Positions 29,404 to 37,604 of a stretch of DNA of 64,000 nucleotides are shown piece after piece. The notes below the pieces were generated by a model. The model was not told where the DNA came from. It saw only the letters and a list, made by a program, of their open reading frames with translations, and did not search any database. Every line of letters starts with the position of its first letter. The first letter of the stretch is position 1. Source of the stretch: Streptococcus pseudopneumoniae (GTDB lineage Bacteria; Bacillota; Bacilli; Lactobacillales; Streptococcaceae); assembly GCF_001073085.1 (NCBI RefSeq), contig NZ_JVFV01000044.1, positions 62,001 through 126,000 on the forward strand. The letters run 5' to 3'. The position numbers and the translations under genes are program-made.

Positions 29404-29475
29404 ATGCAAATTGACGATCATCCAGAACCGCACATACACAGCCAATCGCTGATTTGTGTCGTTTTGTCCTTATAA
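29404..29475 (+). CDS. Putative leader peptide, acidic and proline-containing
   Basis: 23-codon ORF too short for routine gene calls, beginning MQIDDHPEPHIHSQ and ending SLICVVLSL, with a strong ribosome site (AAAGGAGACAAACG-ATG). It lies between the M-box terminator and the MgtA-type ATPase. The acidic/proline cluster at residues 4-8 (DDHPEP without interruption up to residue 9) resembles in composition the MgtL leader of enterobacterial mgtA, where nascent acidic/proline stretches destabilise ribosomes when Mg2+ is low. The second half of the ORF forms one arm of a long hairpin (29434-29495). Its translation and function are inferred. Confidence 0.5.
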   Translation: MQIDDHPEPHIHSQSLICVVLSL

Positions 29476-29495
29476 AGTGATTGGTTCCTGTGTAT
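29434..29495 (+). promoter_or_regulatory. Hairpin overlapping leader ORF
   Basis: ATACACAG (29434-29441) pairs with CTGTGTAT (29488-29495) and CCAATC (29442-29447) with GATTGG (29479-29484), separated by a 3-base bulge. A ribosome on the leader ORF would block it, so it could couple leader translation to downstream expression. Confidence 0.6.
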
Positions 29496-29496
29496 G

Positions 29497-29601
29497 ATAC
29501 TCTTCGAAAATCAAATTCAAACCACGTCAACGTCGCCTTGCCGTACTCAAGTACAGCCTGCGGCTAGTTTCCTAGTTTGCTCTTCGATTTTCATTGAGTA
29601 T
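29497..29601 (+). repeat. BOX element, A-C form, in the mgtA-type leader
   Basis: About 105 bp from ATACTCTTCGAAAATC to GATTTTCATTGAGTAT, containing CGTCGCCTTGCCGTA. It ends 32 bases before the ATPase start and so is part of its 5' untranslated RNA. Confidence 0.85.
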
Positions 29602-29633
29602 GAAATCACCATTCATACAGATAGGAGAAGCCA

Positions 29634-32294
29634 ATGAAAACTACAAAAGAAAGATTAGCAGCAGCTATTCAAACTCCATTTAAAGAGAGTCTAGCTTTTT
29701 ACCATACAAGTCTAAAAGGCTTAGATTCAGAACAAGTCGAAGAAAATCGCGACCTATATGGTGAAAACACCATCACCAAGGGTCAAGAGGATTCTATCTT
29801 TAAAAAGATTTATGAGTCCATTATCAATCCTTTTACAATCATTTTACTTGTGATTGCCTTTATCTCTCTCGTTACAAACGTCTGGCTTGCCAAACCTGGT
29901 CAAGAGGATCCAACGACCTCTATCATTATCGTTGTCTTGGTTTTGATTTCAGGAGGCATCCGTTTTGTCCAAGAATTGCGGAGCGACAAGGCAACAACCA
30001 ACCTTTCAAAAATGATTGTCAATACTGCAACTGTTATTCGTGATGGTCTTGAACAAGAGTTGCCGATCGATGAGTTGGTTGTGGGAGATCTCGTGAAATT
30101 GAGTGCTGGAGACATGATTCCAGCAGATGTCATCTTGTTTGAATCCCGCGACTTTTTCGTTCAACAGTCAGGTTTGACTGGAGAAAGTGATGCAGTCGAA
30201 AAGCTTGCTTTAAATAAAGCTACTAATCAAAATGTAGAGAGTCTTTTAGAAGCAGAATCTTTGGCATTCATGGGGACAAACGTTATCTCAGGAAGTGCCA
30301 CAGCTATGGTTCTCGCTGTTGGTGATGACACCATGATGGGAGCCATCGAGCAGACTCTCAACACCTATGATGAGCCAACTTCTTTTGAACGTGAAATGAA
30401 CAGCATTTCTTGGCTCTTGATCCGCTTGATGCTTGTCATGGTCCCAATCGTGTTTTTCGCAAATGGTTTGACCGATGGTGATTGGCTAGAGGCTGGAGTA
30501 TTTGCCTTGAGTGTCGGTGTCGGACTGACACCAGAAATGCTTCCGATGATTATTACAGCTAGCTTGGCCAAAGGTTCCATTATCATGGCCAAGGAAAAAG
30601 TGGTCATCAAAAAACTCAATGCTATTCAAGACTTAGGAGCGATCGATATCCTATGTACAGATAAAACTGGAACTCTAACGCAAGATGAGATTGTCTTAGA
30701 ATACCCTTTGGATATCCATGGTGATTTGGATATGGCGGTCTTAAGAAGAGCTTATCTAAATTCACATTTTCAAACAGGTTTGAAAAACTTGATGGACCGT
30801 GCCATTATCAGTAGAACTGAAAAAGAAGCCAAAGAACACGCTATCCTACAAAATCTAGATACCAGTTTTCAAAAAATTGACGAGCTTCCATTTGACTTTG
30901 AGCGCAGACGTATGAGTGTTATCGTCAAAGATGACAGCAATGTTGTTAGTATGGTGACCAAAGGCGCTTTAGAAGAAATGTTGAACATTTCGACACATGT
31001 GGAATATCGTGGAGAAATAATCCCTATTACGGAAGGTATTCGCCAAGAAGTACTGGCAGAAGTTGGTCAATTAAACCGTCAAGGCTTGCGTGTCTTAGGT
31101 GTTGGCTACAAATCAGGTTTACGTGAAGACTATGCCTATGCTGTGGATGATGAAAATGATATGATCCTTACGGGTTACCTTGCCTTCTTGGATCCACCAA
31201 AACCATCTGCAGCACCCGCTATCCAAGCTTTGCTTGAGCATGGTGTCAGAACAAAAATTTTAACTGGAGATAACGAAAAAGTAACCCAAGCCATCTGTGA
31301 AAAGGTTGGATTGGACGTTGAACATATGCTCTTAGGTGCTGACATTGATCAAATGACAGACCAAGAATTGGCAGAAGTGGTTGAAAAAGTAACAGTCTTT
31401 GCTAAATTGTCACCTGATCAAAAAGCTCGTATCATTCTACAGTTAAAGAAAAATGGTCACGGTGTTGGTTATATGGGGGACGGTATTAACGACGCTCCAT
31501 CCATGAAGGTGGCAGATGTCGGTATTTCTGTAGATACAGCAGTCGATATCGCCAAGGAAACAGCGGATGTTATCTTGCTAGACAAGGATCTCATGGTTCT
31601 TGAAACGGGTATCGTTGAAGGCCGTAAGGTCTACGCCAACATGACCAAGTACATCAAGATGACCGTTAGTTCAAACTTTGGGAATATCTTCTCACTCCTT
31701 GTTGCGAGTATTTTCTTACCATTTTTACCAATGGCCCCTGTTCATCTCATTGTCCTAAACCTAGTCTATGATTTGTCTTGTGTGGCATTGCCATTTGATA
31801 ATGTGGATCAAGATTTCCTAAAACAACCCCATACATGGGAAGCAAAATCCATTACGCGATTTATGGTTTGGATGGGACCAATCTCATCTGTCTTTGATAT
31901 TTTGACCTTTATCTTCCTCTACTTTATCATTGTTCCTTTGGTGACTGGCCATCATTATGTTCATGGGTCAGAATCTGCCCTTCAGTTTATTATCTTGTTC
32001 CAAACAGGATGGTTCATCGAATCTATGTGGTCTCAAACCATGGTCATCCATATGCTTCGTACAGCGAAAGTTCCTTTTGTACAAAGCAGACCAGCTTGGC
32101 TTGTGATTTTGATGACACTGGTTGCAGCCTTTTTTGTAACCAGTCTACCTTATGGACCGCTAGTAAATATCCTTCGTCTAGCACCCTTAGGGCTTCCTTA
32201 CTTCTTATTCTTAATCTGTATTATTTTCTTGTATATGTTTAGCGTTACAGTTATTAAGAAATTTTACATTAAGAAGTATAAAGAATGGTTATAG
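29634..32294 (+). CDS. mgtA: Magnesium-translocating P-type ATPase (MgtA type, P3B)
   Basis: 886-residue membrane pump for divalent cation (Mg2+) import by family membership. Landmarks: LTGES in the actuator domain, the transmembrane signature VGLTPEMLPMI, phosphorylation motif CTDKTGTLT, and the hinge GYMGDGINDAPSM. About ten membrane helices are predicted, including the C-terminal group. The ribosome site is ATAGGAGAAGCC. Control by the upstream M-box supports Mg2+ as the substrate. The intergenic leader is 505 bases and contains a riboswitch, terminator, short ORF and BOX, described separately. Monocistronic apart from the leader peptide. Confidence 0.92.
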   Translation: MKTTKERLAAAIQTPFKESLAFYHTSLKGLDSEQVEENRDLYGENTITKGQEDSIFKKIYESIINPFTIILLVIAFISLVTNVWLAKPGQEDPTTSIIIVVLVLISGGIRFVQELRSDKATTNLSKMIVNTATVIRDGLEQELPIDELVVGDLVKLSAGDMIPADVILFESRDFFVQQSGLTGESDAVEKLALNKATNQNVESLLEAESLAFMGTNVISGSATAMVLAVGDDTMMGAIEQTLNTYDEPTSFEREMNSISWLLIRLMLVMVPIVFFANGLTDGDWLEAGVFALSVGVGLTPEMLPMIITASLAKGSIIMAKEKVVIKKLNAIQDLGAIDILCTDKTGTLTQDEIVLEYPLDIHGDLDMAVLRRAYLNSHFQTGLKNLMDRAIISRTEKEAKEHAILQNLDTSFQKIDELPFDFERRRMSVIVKDDSNVVSMVTKGALEEMLNISTHVEYRGEIIPITEGIRQEVLAEVGQLNRQGLRVLGVGYKSGLREDYAYAVDDENDMILTGYLAFLDPPKPSAAPAIQALLEHGVRTKILTGDNEKVTQAICEKVGLDVEHMLLGADIDQMTDQELAEVVEKVTVFAKLSPDQKARIILQLKKNGHGVGYMGDGINDAPSMKVADVGISVDTAVDIAKETADVILLDKDLMVLETGIVEGRKVYANMTKYIKMTVSSNFGNIFSLLVASIFLPFLPMAPVHLIVLNLVYDLSCVALPFDNVDQDFLKQPHTWEAKSITRFMVWMGPISSVFDILTFIFLYFIIVPLVTGHHYVHGSESALQFIILFQTGWFIESMWSQTMVIHMLRTAKVPFVQSRPAWLVILMTLVAAFFVTSLPYGPLVNILRLAPLGLPYFLFLICIIFLYMFSVTVIKKFYIKKYKEWL

Positions 32295-32379
32295 TTCGTA
32301 TTTTGTCAAGAAAAAAGTTCAAAAATTGCCAAAAAAGTTAAAATTTTTTAAAAATAGGTCGCAAGTCCGATGTTTTTTA

Positions 32380-32388
32380 TGGTATAAT
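32380..32388 (+). promoter_or_regulatory. Extended -10 promoter of spx
   Basis: TGGTATAAT with no convincing -35, about 42 bases ahead of the start codon. Confidence 0.65.
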
Positions 32389-32429
32389 AGTCTAAACTGA
32401 TAGTAACATGTAGCGAAAGGGGTAGGTAC

Positions 32430-32828
32430 ATGATCAAAATTTATACAGTCTCAAGTTGTACTAGCTGTAAAAAAGCGAAGACCTGGCTCAATGCCCACCA
32501 GTTAAGTTATAAAGAACAAAACCTCGGTAAGGAAGGAATTTCGAGAGAAGAACTACTTGATATTTTGACAAAAACAGACAATGGAATTGCAAGTATCGTA
32601 TCATCGAAAAATCGTTACGCAAAGGCCCTTGGTGTTGATATCGAAGATTTGAGTGTGAATGAAGTGCTCAACCTGATTATGGAAACACCACGTATCTTGA
32701 AAAGTCCGATTCTTGTAGATGAGAAACGCCTACAAGTCGGCTATAAAGAAGACGATATCCGTGCCTTTTTGCCACGCTCTGTCCGTAATGTGGAAAATGC
32801 AGAAGCGCGCTTACGTGCGGCTCTATAA
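32430..32828 (+). CDS. spx: Spx-family transcriptional regulator
   Basis: 132-residue ArsC/thioredoxin-fold protein that binds the alpha C-terminal domain of RNA polymerase in response to thiol stress. The redox switch is the C-x-x-C at residues 10-13 (SCTSCKK). The length and the RLQVGYKEDDIRAFLPR region near the C terminus fit Spx rather than arsenate reductase. Streptococci carry two Spx paralogues (SpxA1/SpxA2); I cannot assign which from sequence alone. GAAAGGGG precedes the ATG. Followed by a hairpin terminator, so monocistronic. Confidence 0.92.
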   Translation: MIKIYTVSSCTSCKKAKTWLNAHQLSYKEQNLGKEGISREELLDILTKTDNGIASIVSSKNRYAKALGVDIEDLSVNEVLNLIMETPRILKSPILVDEKRLQVGYKEDDIRAFLPRSVRNVENAEARLRAAL

Positions 32829-32834
32829 AACATC

Positions 32835-32870
32835 AAGGCTGGGAGTGACTCCTGGCCTTCTCTAATATTT
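32835..32870 (+). terminator. Terminator of spx
   Basis: AAGGCTGGGAG / CTCCTGGCCTT 11-bp stem with two wobble pairs, then CTCTAATATTT; the U-tract is weak. Confidence 0.65.
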
Positions 32871-32894
32871 AAATTGGATAACATGTGAGGATTT

Positions 32895-33467
32895 ATGAAA
32901 AAGTTAGTCATTGGAACATTCGCAGCACTATTTTTGCTCGTTGGATGTGGTCAGAAAAAAGAAACAGCAGCTTCAACTACTGAGAGTTCTCAAGAAGCTC
33001 TACAGTCAACCTTGCCCGTATTAGAAAATGCAACCAAAAATACAGTTGTTACTAAGACCTTGGTTTTGCCAGCTGATGAGAGTGGAGCACAGCAAACTCA
33101 AATCATTACTTACAAAGGCAATCAATTTTTAAGCTTGACAATTCAGCAGAAACGTCCTGTATCAGAAGATTTAAAAAATTATATTTCTGAACGTGGATTA
33201 GACGAAGCTAAAAAAGCTCTTAAAGAAGCTGAGGACAAGGATGAGTCTGTTCAAGCAGCTCGAAAAATTTCAGGCTTTACCATTGAAACGACTCTTTTAA
33301 ATGAGAAAGAAATGGAAACCAAGACTAGCTATGATTTCCAAACACTGGATCTCAAAAAAGCAAGTGAAAACGAATACTTGAAGAATGTTGGACTGGAAAA
33401 TCTATTGAAAAACGAACCAGAGGACTATATTGCTAATCGTGTTGCAAATGGGGCAACAGTCCAGTAG
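32895..33467 (+). CDS. Lipoprotein, DUF1307/YehR-like
   Basis: 190-residue secreted lipoprotein. The signal peptide ends in LVGC with the lipidated cysteine at residue 18, followed by a Ser/Thr/Glu-rich linker to about 45. The remainder is a soluble domain resembling the YehR/DUF1307 family (remembered pneumococcal homologue is a lipoprotein of unknown function). A charged helix (KKALKEAEDKDESVQAARK) lies in the middle. GTGAGGA gives a modest ribosome site. No partner genes are evident; the next operon has its own promoter. Confidence 0.78.
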   Translation: MKKLVIGTFAALFLLVGCGQKKETAASTTESSQEALQSTLPVLENATKNTVVTKTLVLPADESGAQQTQIITYKGNQFLSLTIQQKRPVSEDLKNYISERGLDEAKKALKEAEDKDESVQAARKISGFTIETTLLNEKEMETKTSYDFQTLDLKKASENEYLKNVGLENLLKNEPEDYIANRVANGATVQ

Positions 33468-33504
33468 AAAGTCATAGAAAATCAACAGAATCAGACTGTG
33501 TGAT

Positions 33505-33533
33505 TTGTAGAACGACCGTGAATGTGCTATAAT
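33505..33533 (+). promoter_or_regulatory. Promoter of ireB-ruvX operon
   Basis: TTGTAG (33505-33510), 17-base spacer ending in TGC (extended -10), TATAAT (33528-33533). Confidence 0.75.
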
Positions 33534-33563
33534 AGTACTATTCTAAGGAAAGAGGGTGTTAGA

Positions 33564-33830
33564 ATGGGATTTACTGAAGAAACCGTACGTTTTAAATTGG
33601 ACGATTCCAATAAAAAAGAAATCAGTGAAACATTGACAGATGTCTATGCTTCTTTGAATGAAAAGGGCTATAACCCTATTAACCAGATCGTGGGCTATGT
33701 TCTCAGTGGAGACCCAGCTTACGTTCCTCGTTATAACAATGCACGAAATCAAATCCGTAAGTATGAGCGAGATGAAATCGTTGAAGAACTGGTTCGCTAC
33801 TACCTTAAAGGACAAGGAGTCGATCTATAA
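33564..33830 (+). CDS. ireB: IreB family regulatory phosphoprotein (UPF0297)
   Basis: 88-residue cytoplasmic protein. The start [10 protein letters not shown] is chosen because AGAGGGTG precedes this ATG and the family begins exactly so; the longer ORF runs into the promoter. The N-terminal threonines T4 and T7 are the positions phosphorylated by the Ser/Thr kinase IreK in Enterococcus faecalis, where IreB restrains cephalosporin resistance (established for that organism). In pneumococcus-like species the kinase would be StkP. First gene of the conserved ireB-ruvX-DUF1292 operon; ruvX starts 4 bases after its stop. Confidence 0.93.
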   Translation: MGFTEETVRFKLDDSNKKEISETLTDVYASLNEKGYNPINQIVGYVLSGDPAYVPRYNNARNQIRKYERDEIVEELVRYYLKGQGVDL

Positions 33831-33833
33831 TCT

Positions 33834-34253
33834 ATGAGAATTATGGGATTGGACGTTGGTTCCAAAACGGTAGGAGTAGCGATTAGCGATCCGTTAGGTT
33901 TTACGGCACAAGGGCTTGAAATCATCCAAATCAATGAAGAACAGGGAGAGTTCGGTTTTGAACGCCTCAAGGAACTGGTTACTACCTATAAGGTAGACCG
34001 TTTTGTTGTTGGTTTGCCTAAAAACATGAACAATACCAGTGGACCGCGGGTAGAAGCCAGTCAAGCCTATGGGGCTAAACTAGAAGAACTCTTTGGTCTA
34101 CCAGTAGAGTATCAAGATGAACGCCTAACTACGGTCGCTGCAGAGCGTATGTTGATTGAGCAAGCGGATATTAGTCGTAATAAGCGTAAAAAAGTTATTG
34201 ATAAACTAGCCGCTCAGTTGATTTTGCAAAATTATTTAGATAGAAAATTTTAA
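33834..34253 (+). CDS. ruvX: Putative Holliday junction resolvase / pre-16S rRNA nuclease YqgF
   Basis: 139-residue RNase H-fold nuclease of the YqgF/RuvX family. Acidic active-site residues lie in [16 protein letters not shown] (Asp7), in the [10 protein letters not shown] strand and near the C-terminal helix. In E. coli YqgF takes part in 16S rRNA 5' maturation, and Holliday-junction activity has been reported for homologues, so both names are used. Start ATG is 4 bases after ireB; the next gene begins 16 bases after its stop. Confidence 0.93.
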   Translation: MRIMGLDVGSKTVGVAISDPLGFTAQGLEIIQINEEQGEFGFERLKELVTTYKVDRFVVGLPKNMNNTSGPRVEASQAYGAKLEELFGLPVEYQDERLTTVAAERMLIEQADISRNKRKKVIDKLAAQLILQNYLDRKF

Positions 34254-34268
34254 GACAGAGGAGAAACT

Positions 34269-34574
34269 ATGTCACACGATCACAACCACGATCACGAAGA
34301 ACGTGAACTTATTACACTTGTAGATGAGCAAGGAAACGAAACTTTGTTTGAAATCCTTTTGACCATTGACGGAAAAGAAGAATTTGGTAAAAACTATGTT
34401 CTTCTTGTACCAGTTAACGCAGAAGAAGATGAAAACGGCGAAGTCGAAATCCAAGCTTATTCATTCATCGAAAACGAAGATGGAACAGAAGGCGAATTGC
34501 AACCAATCCCTGAAGATTCAGAAGATGAATGGAACATGATTGAAGAAGTCTTCAACAGCTTTATGGAGGAGTAA
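34269..34574 (+). CDS. DUF1292 family protein (YrzB-like)
   Basis: 101-residue strongly acidic cytoplasmic protein (many Glu/Asp, for example [13 protein letters not shown] and [12 protein letters not shown]) with a His-rich N terminus ([11 protein letters not shown]) that could bind metal. It matches the DUF1292 family that follows ireB-ruvX in most Firmicutes. Function is unknown. AGAGGAGAAACT gives a strong ribosome site. It is followed by a tandem array of hairpins rather than a single terminator. Confidence 0.9.
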   Translation: MSHDHNHDHEERELITLVDEQGNETLFEILLTIDGKEEFGKNYVLLVPVNAEEDENGEVEIQAYSFIENEDGTEGELQPIPEDSEDEWNMIEEVFNSFMEE

Positions 34575-34800
34575 AAACATCCAGTGGATGTTTTTACCCC
34601 AACTCCCAGAAACTGGAGAGAGTTGGAACGTCCAGTGGACGTTTTTAGCCTGACGCTAAAAATAAAAACCGTCAGTAAGTTCGGGGGATGTTTTTAGCCC
34701 AGCTCCTTGAATTAAGAGAGAGCGGGTAAGTCTGGGAGACTGTATCAGCCCAACTCAGAAATTGGGAAGAGTTGGAATGTCCAGTGGACGTTTTTAGCCC
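34573..34800 (+). repeat. Tandem hairpin array, period about 50 bp
   Basis: Five copies (two degenerate) of a self-complementary unit like CGTCCAGTGGACGTTTTTA begin near 34575, 34628, 34680, 34730 and 34778. They alternate with about 30-base spacers that are also inverted repeats (CCAACTC..GAGTTGG twice, CTGACG..CGTCAG once). Each unit looks like a small terminator. It is not BOX. It fills most of the 317-base DUF1292-folC gap. Confidence 0.8.
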
Positions 34801-34841
34801 GTATTGAAATAAAATATAGCTAAGTACTAGCTAATTCAGTG

Positions 34842-34868
34842 AAAAGCGAAGAGAATCTTCGCTTTTTT
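34842..34868 (+). terminator. Terminator ahead of folC
   Basis: AAAAGCGAAG / CTTCGCTTTTTT stem with an AGAAT-type loop, 24 bases before the folC start. Confidence 0.85.
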
Positions 34869-34891
34869 GTTAAGGATTAAGGAGATTAAGC

Positions 34892-36130
34892 GTGTTTGAA
34901 GTAGAAAAATGGCTTCATAGTCGAATCGGTTTGAATTTTAGATCAGGTTTGGGGCGTATGCAGAAGGCAGTAGATTTGTTGGGAAATCCTGAGGAATTTT
35001 ACCCCATTATCCATGTTACAGGAACTAATGGCAAGGGGTCAACCATTGCCTTTATGAGAGAACTCTTTGTTTCTCATGGTAAGAAGGTGGGGACCTTTAC
35101 TTCACCCCATATTGTTAGCATCCATGATCGGATTTGTATCAATGGTCAACCCATATCGGACGCAGACTTTATCCGTTTGGCAAATCAAGTTAAGGAAATG
35201 GAGCAAAGGCTTCTAGAAACCCACGATCAGCTATCTTTTTTTGAATTGTTAACTGTGATTGCTTTGCTTTATTTTAAAGAACAAGGGGTGGATCTAGTTC
35301 TATTAGAAGTTGGAATTGGTGGCTTGCTTGACACGACCAATGTGGTGACTGGAGAGATTGCAGTTATTACTTCAATCGGCCTAGATCATCAGGAGACCTT
35401 GGGCAATAGTCTGGAAGAAATCGCTGAACAGAAAGCAGGAATTTTTAAGCCAGAAAGAGCAGCAGTGATTGCAAACTTAGCTCCTGAAGCCCAGCTCGTT
35501 TGTCAAAAGATAGCAGAAGATTTAGATGTAACTCTCTACCAAGCTGACCGAGATTTTTCTTTCAAATCAGGACATTTTTCTTCTTCTCTAGCGGATTTGA
35601 CCCAATTAAAACTAGGATTGGAAGGAGCTTATCAAGAGGAGAATGCTGCCCTTGCTTTGCAGGCATTTCTGTTGTTTATGACAGAGAGAGGTGAAAAGGT
35701 CAATGAGGAGTCTATCCGGCGTGCTTTGAAAATAACCAGTTGGGCTGGGCGTCTAGAACCTGTTACGGAGCACATTTATCTAGATGGTGCCCACAATCTA
35801 CCAGCCTTGGAGCGGTTAGTTGAATTTATCCAGGAAAAAATTCAGCAAGGTTATCAACCTCAAATCCTTTTTGGAGCTTTAAAGCGTAAAGATTACAGTG
35901 GCATGCTTGGTTATCTGACAGATCATTTACCTGATACAGCTCTCTATGTGACGAGTTTTGACTATCAGGGATCTTTGGAGGAGCAAGATTTGAGCGACTA
36001 TCATAGAGTTGCTTCCTATCGAGATTTTATAGATGATTTTGAAAAGTCTGCAGGTGAGAAAGACTTACTGTTTGTTACAGGTTCCCTCTATTTTATATCT
36101 GAAGTTCGTGCCTACCTTATAAAAACATAG
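34892..36130 (+). CDS. folC: Bifunctional folylpolyglutamate synthase/dihydrofolate synthase
   Basis: Adds glutamate to dihydropteroate and folates in the cytoplasm; 412 residues, normal for the family. The P-loop TGTNGKGS is at residues 43-50, the Mur-ligase-type second motif is EVGIGGLLDTTNV, and YLDGAHN lies in the C-terminal domain. The start is GTG with AAGGAG 8 bases upstream; no better ATG is in frame. No promoter is obvious between the hairpin array and the gene, so initiation may lie within the array spacer (34800-34840). Confidence 0.94.
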   Translation: MFEVEKWLHSRIGLNFRSGLGRMQKAVDLLGNPEEFYPIIHVTGTNGKGSTIAFMRELFVSHGKKVGTFTSPHIVSIHDRICINGQPISDADFIRLANQVKEMEQRLLETHDQLSFFELLTVIALLYFKEQGVDLVLLEVGIGGLLDTTNVVTGEIAVITSIGLDHQETLGNSLEEIAEQKAGIFKPERAAVIANLAPEAQLVCQKIAEDLDVTLYQADRDFSFKSGHFSSSLADLTQLKLGLEGAYQEENAALALQAFLLFMTERGEKVNEESIRRALKITSWAGRLEPVTEHIYLDGAHNLPALERLVEFIQEKIQQGYQPQILFGALKRKDYSGMLGYLTDHLPDTALYVTSFDYQGSLEEQDLSDYHRVASYRDFIDDFEKSAGEKDLLFVTGSLYFISEVRAYLIKT

Positions 36131-36138
36131 TTGCTTGA

Positions 36139-36167
36139 TTGACCTTGTTTCCTTTATTTGATATAGT
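36139..36167 (+). promoter_or_regulatory. Promoter of Ser/Thr-rich lipoprotein
   Basis: TTGACC (36139-36144), 17-base spacer, TATAGT (36162-36167), 58 bases before the ATG. Confidence 0.75.
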
Positions 36168-36225
36168 ATAAGTAGAATAGTTCTGCAGTTTTTCTGCCTT
36201 TAGCTCCTGAAAGAAAGGAGACATT

Positions 36226-36663
36226 ATGTCACTAAAAAAATTTACACTTTCTCTTGCTACTGTAGCAAGTCTTAGTCTTTTAGTTGCTTGTTCGGCAACA
36301 ACGAAGCCGACACCTTCATCCCAAGCAAGCACTAGCTCTGAAGCGAGCACTAGTCAAGTATCAGAAACCAGTGCTTCTAGTTCTACTACTAGTGCAAAGA
36401 CTGACGCAACTACTAATATAGATGGGACCTATAAGGGCCAAGACGAGGGTGATAGCATTACTCTTGTAGTCACTGGAAATACCGGAACGTGGACAGAAGT
36501 TGAAGCGAACGGAGATCAAGAGGTTAAGAAGGTGACCTTCGAACCAGAAAATCAGAGAGTCTTTATTGGAGACGATATCAAGATTTATGTGGCAGAAGAG
36601 AACCAGATTATTATCGATGACATGGACCGCGAGGCTTCAGATCGTATCGTTTTAAAGAAATAG
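36226..36663 (+). CDS. Small lipoprotein with Ser/Thr linker
   Basis: 145-residue secreted lipoprotein. Signal peptide with lipobox LVAC, lipid attachment at Cys22, a Ser/Thr/Ala low-complexity linker to about residue 65, then a compact beta-rich domain (DGTYKGQDEG ... SDRIVLKK) of about 80 residues. I recognise no function; the folded domain resembles small calycin-like or lipoprotein domains with a G-T-Y-x-G start. AAAGGAG precedes the ATG. Monocistronic between its promoter and a strong terminator. Confidence 0.78.
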   Translation: MSLKKFTLSLATVASLSLLVACSATTKPTPSSQASTSSEASTSQVSETSASSSTTSAKTDATTNIDGTYKGQDEGDSITLVVTGNTGTWTEVEANGDQEVKKVTFEPENQRVFIGDDIKIYVAEENQIIIDDMDREASDRIVLKK

Positions 36664-36676
36664 ACATCATTTGTTG

Positions 36677-36715
36677 GGATTTGGATCTGTAAAAGACGGA
36701 TTCAAATCCTTTTTC
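36677..36715 (+). terminator. Terminator of the small lipoprotein gene
   Basis: GGATTTGGATC / GGATTCAAATCC stem followed by TTTTTC. Confidence 0.85.
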
Positions 36716-36791
36716 ATTAACTTTGAGCTCAAAAAAATTCCATACTCTTAAGGTAGCTAATGTCTACCCCAAAAGTATAGAATGAGTGAAA

Positions 36792-37604
36792 TTAAAGAAA
36801 TCGTTCCTGTAAAAAGTGAGCGACGCCATCTTCTTCGTTGGTCAATGGTAATTGCTCGTCTGCGAAAGGTAACAGAGCAGGATTTGCGTTTTTCATAGCA
36901 TAGCCTTTACTTGCAAAAGAAAGCATTTCTTGGTCATTGTGTTCGTCACCAAAGGCAATCAAATTCTGTTTGTCTATATTCATGATCTTGAGAAGATATT
37001 CGAGGGCAAAGGCCTTGTGAACTCCTTTGGGAGTACATTCAAGGATATTTAAGGGACCACCCCAAGTATTAATATTGAGTTGGTGCTTGTAAAAGCTGTT
37101 CATCTCTTCAGCCAGTGCATATTTATCGTCTGCCCTAGTTTGTAATAAAATACAGTTAGGCCCCTTGGTAACTAAATCAGACTGGAATTGATTTTCAGGG
37201 CGAAAGTTTTCAACACCAAATAATTTAGGGTTGGCAATTTCTTTGTCTGGAGCCGTAATGTAAAACTTTTTACGGTATTCACCTGCGATAAAGTCTGCCT
37301 CAATCTCCTCTTTTCGTTTCACAATATCCAAGAGGTATTTTTTGTCCACAGTCAGACACTTTTCATGTTTCCAAGTCTTACCTGGCAGATGAGTGAGTGA
37401 ACCGTTGAAGTTGATCATAGGGGTTTCAAGTTCAAGTTGATCATAAAAATCTTTGGCCATACGGTAAGGGCGACCAGTTGCGATAACAACTTGGTGGCCT
37501 TTTTTAGAGATTTTCTTAATCGTTTCAATAGTAAAATCAGAAAGTTTGCTTTCAGAGTTGAGCAAGGTTCCGTCCAAATCGACGGCAATCATTTTTTTAG
37601 TCAT
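36792..37604 (-). CDS. Cof-type HAD-IIB phosphatase
   Basis: 270-residue haloacid-dehalogenase superfamily hydrolase with a type IIB cap. Motif I is DLDGT (nucleophile Asp9), motif II is the Thr of IATGRPY, and motifs III/IV are the Lys of HKAFAL and GDEHNDQEML. Such enzymes remove phosphate from sugar phosphates, FMN or PLP, and the substrate cannot be told from sequence. The start is set by GGGAGGATTTT-ATG. Stands alone on the minus strand between the lipoprotein and permease genes. Confidence 0.88.
   Translation of the reverse strand: MTKKMIAVDLDGTLLNSESKLSDFTIETIKKISKKGHQVVIATGRPYRMAKDFYDQLELETPMINFNGSLTHLPGKTWKHEKCLTVDKKYLLDIVKRKEEIEADFIAGEYRKKFYITAPDKEIANPKLFGVENFRPENQFQSDLVTKGPNCILLQTRADDKYALAEEMNSFYKHQLNINTWGGPLNILECTPKGVHKAFALEYLLKIMNIDKQNLIAFGDEHNDQEMLSFASKGYAMKNANPALLPFADEQLPLTNEEDGVAHFLQERFL

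Noticed and set aside
34573..34800. CRISPR array
   Set aside because: The repeat units are imperfect, the spacers are themselves inverted repeats and related to each other, and there are no cas genes in the window.
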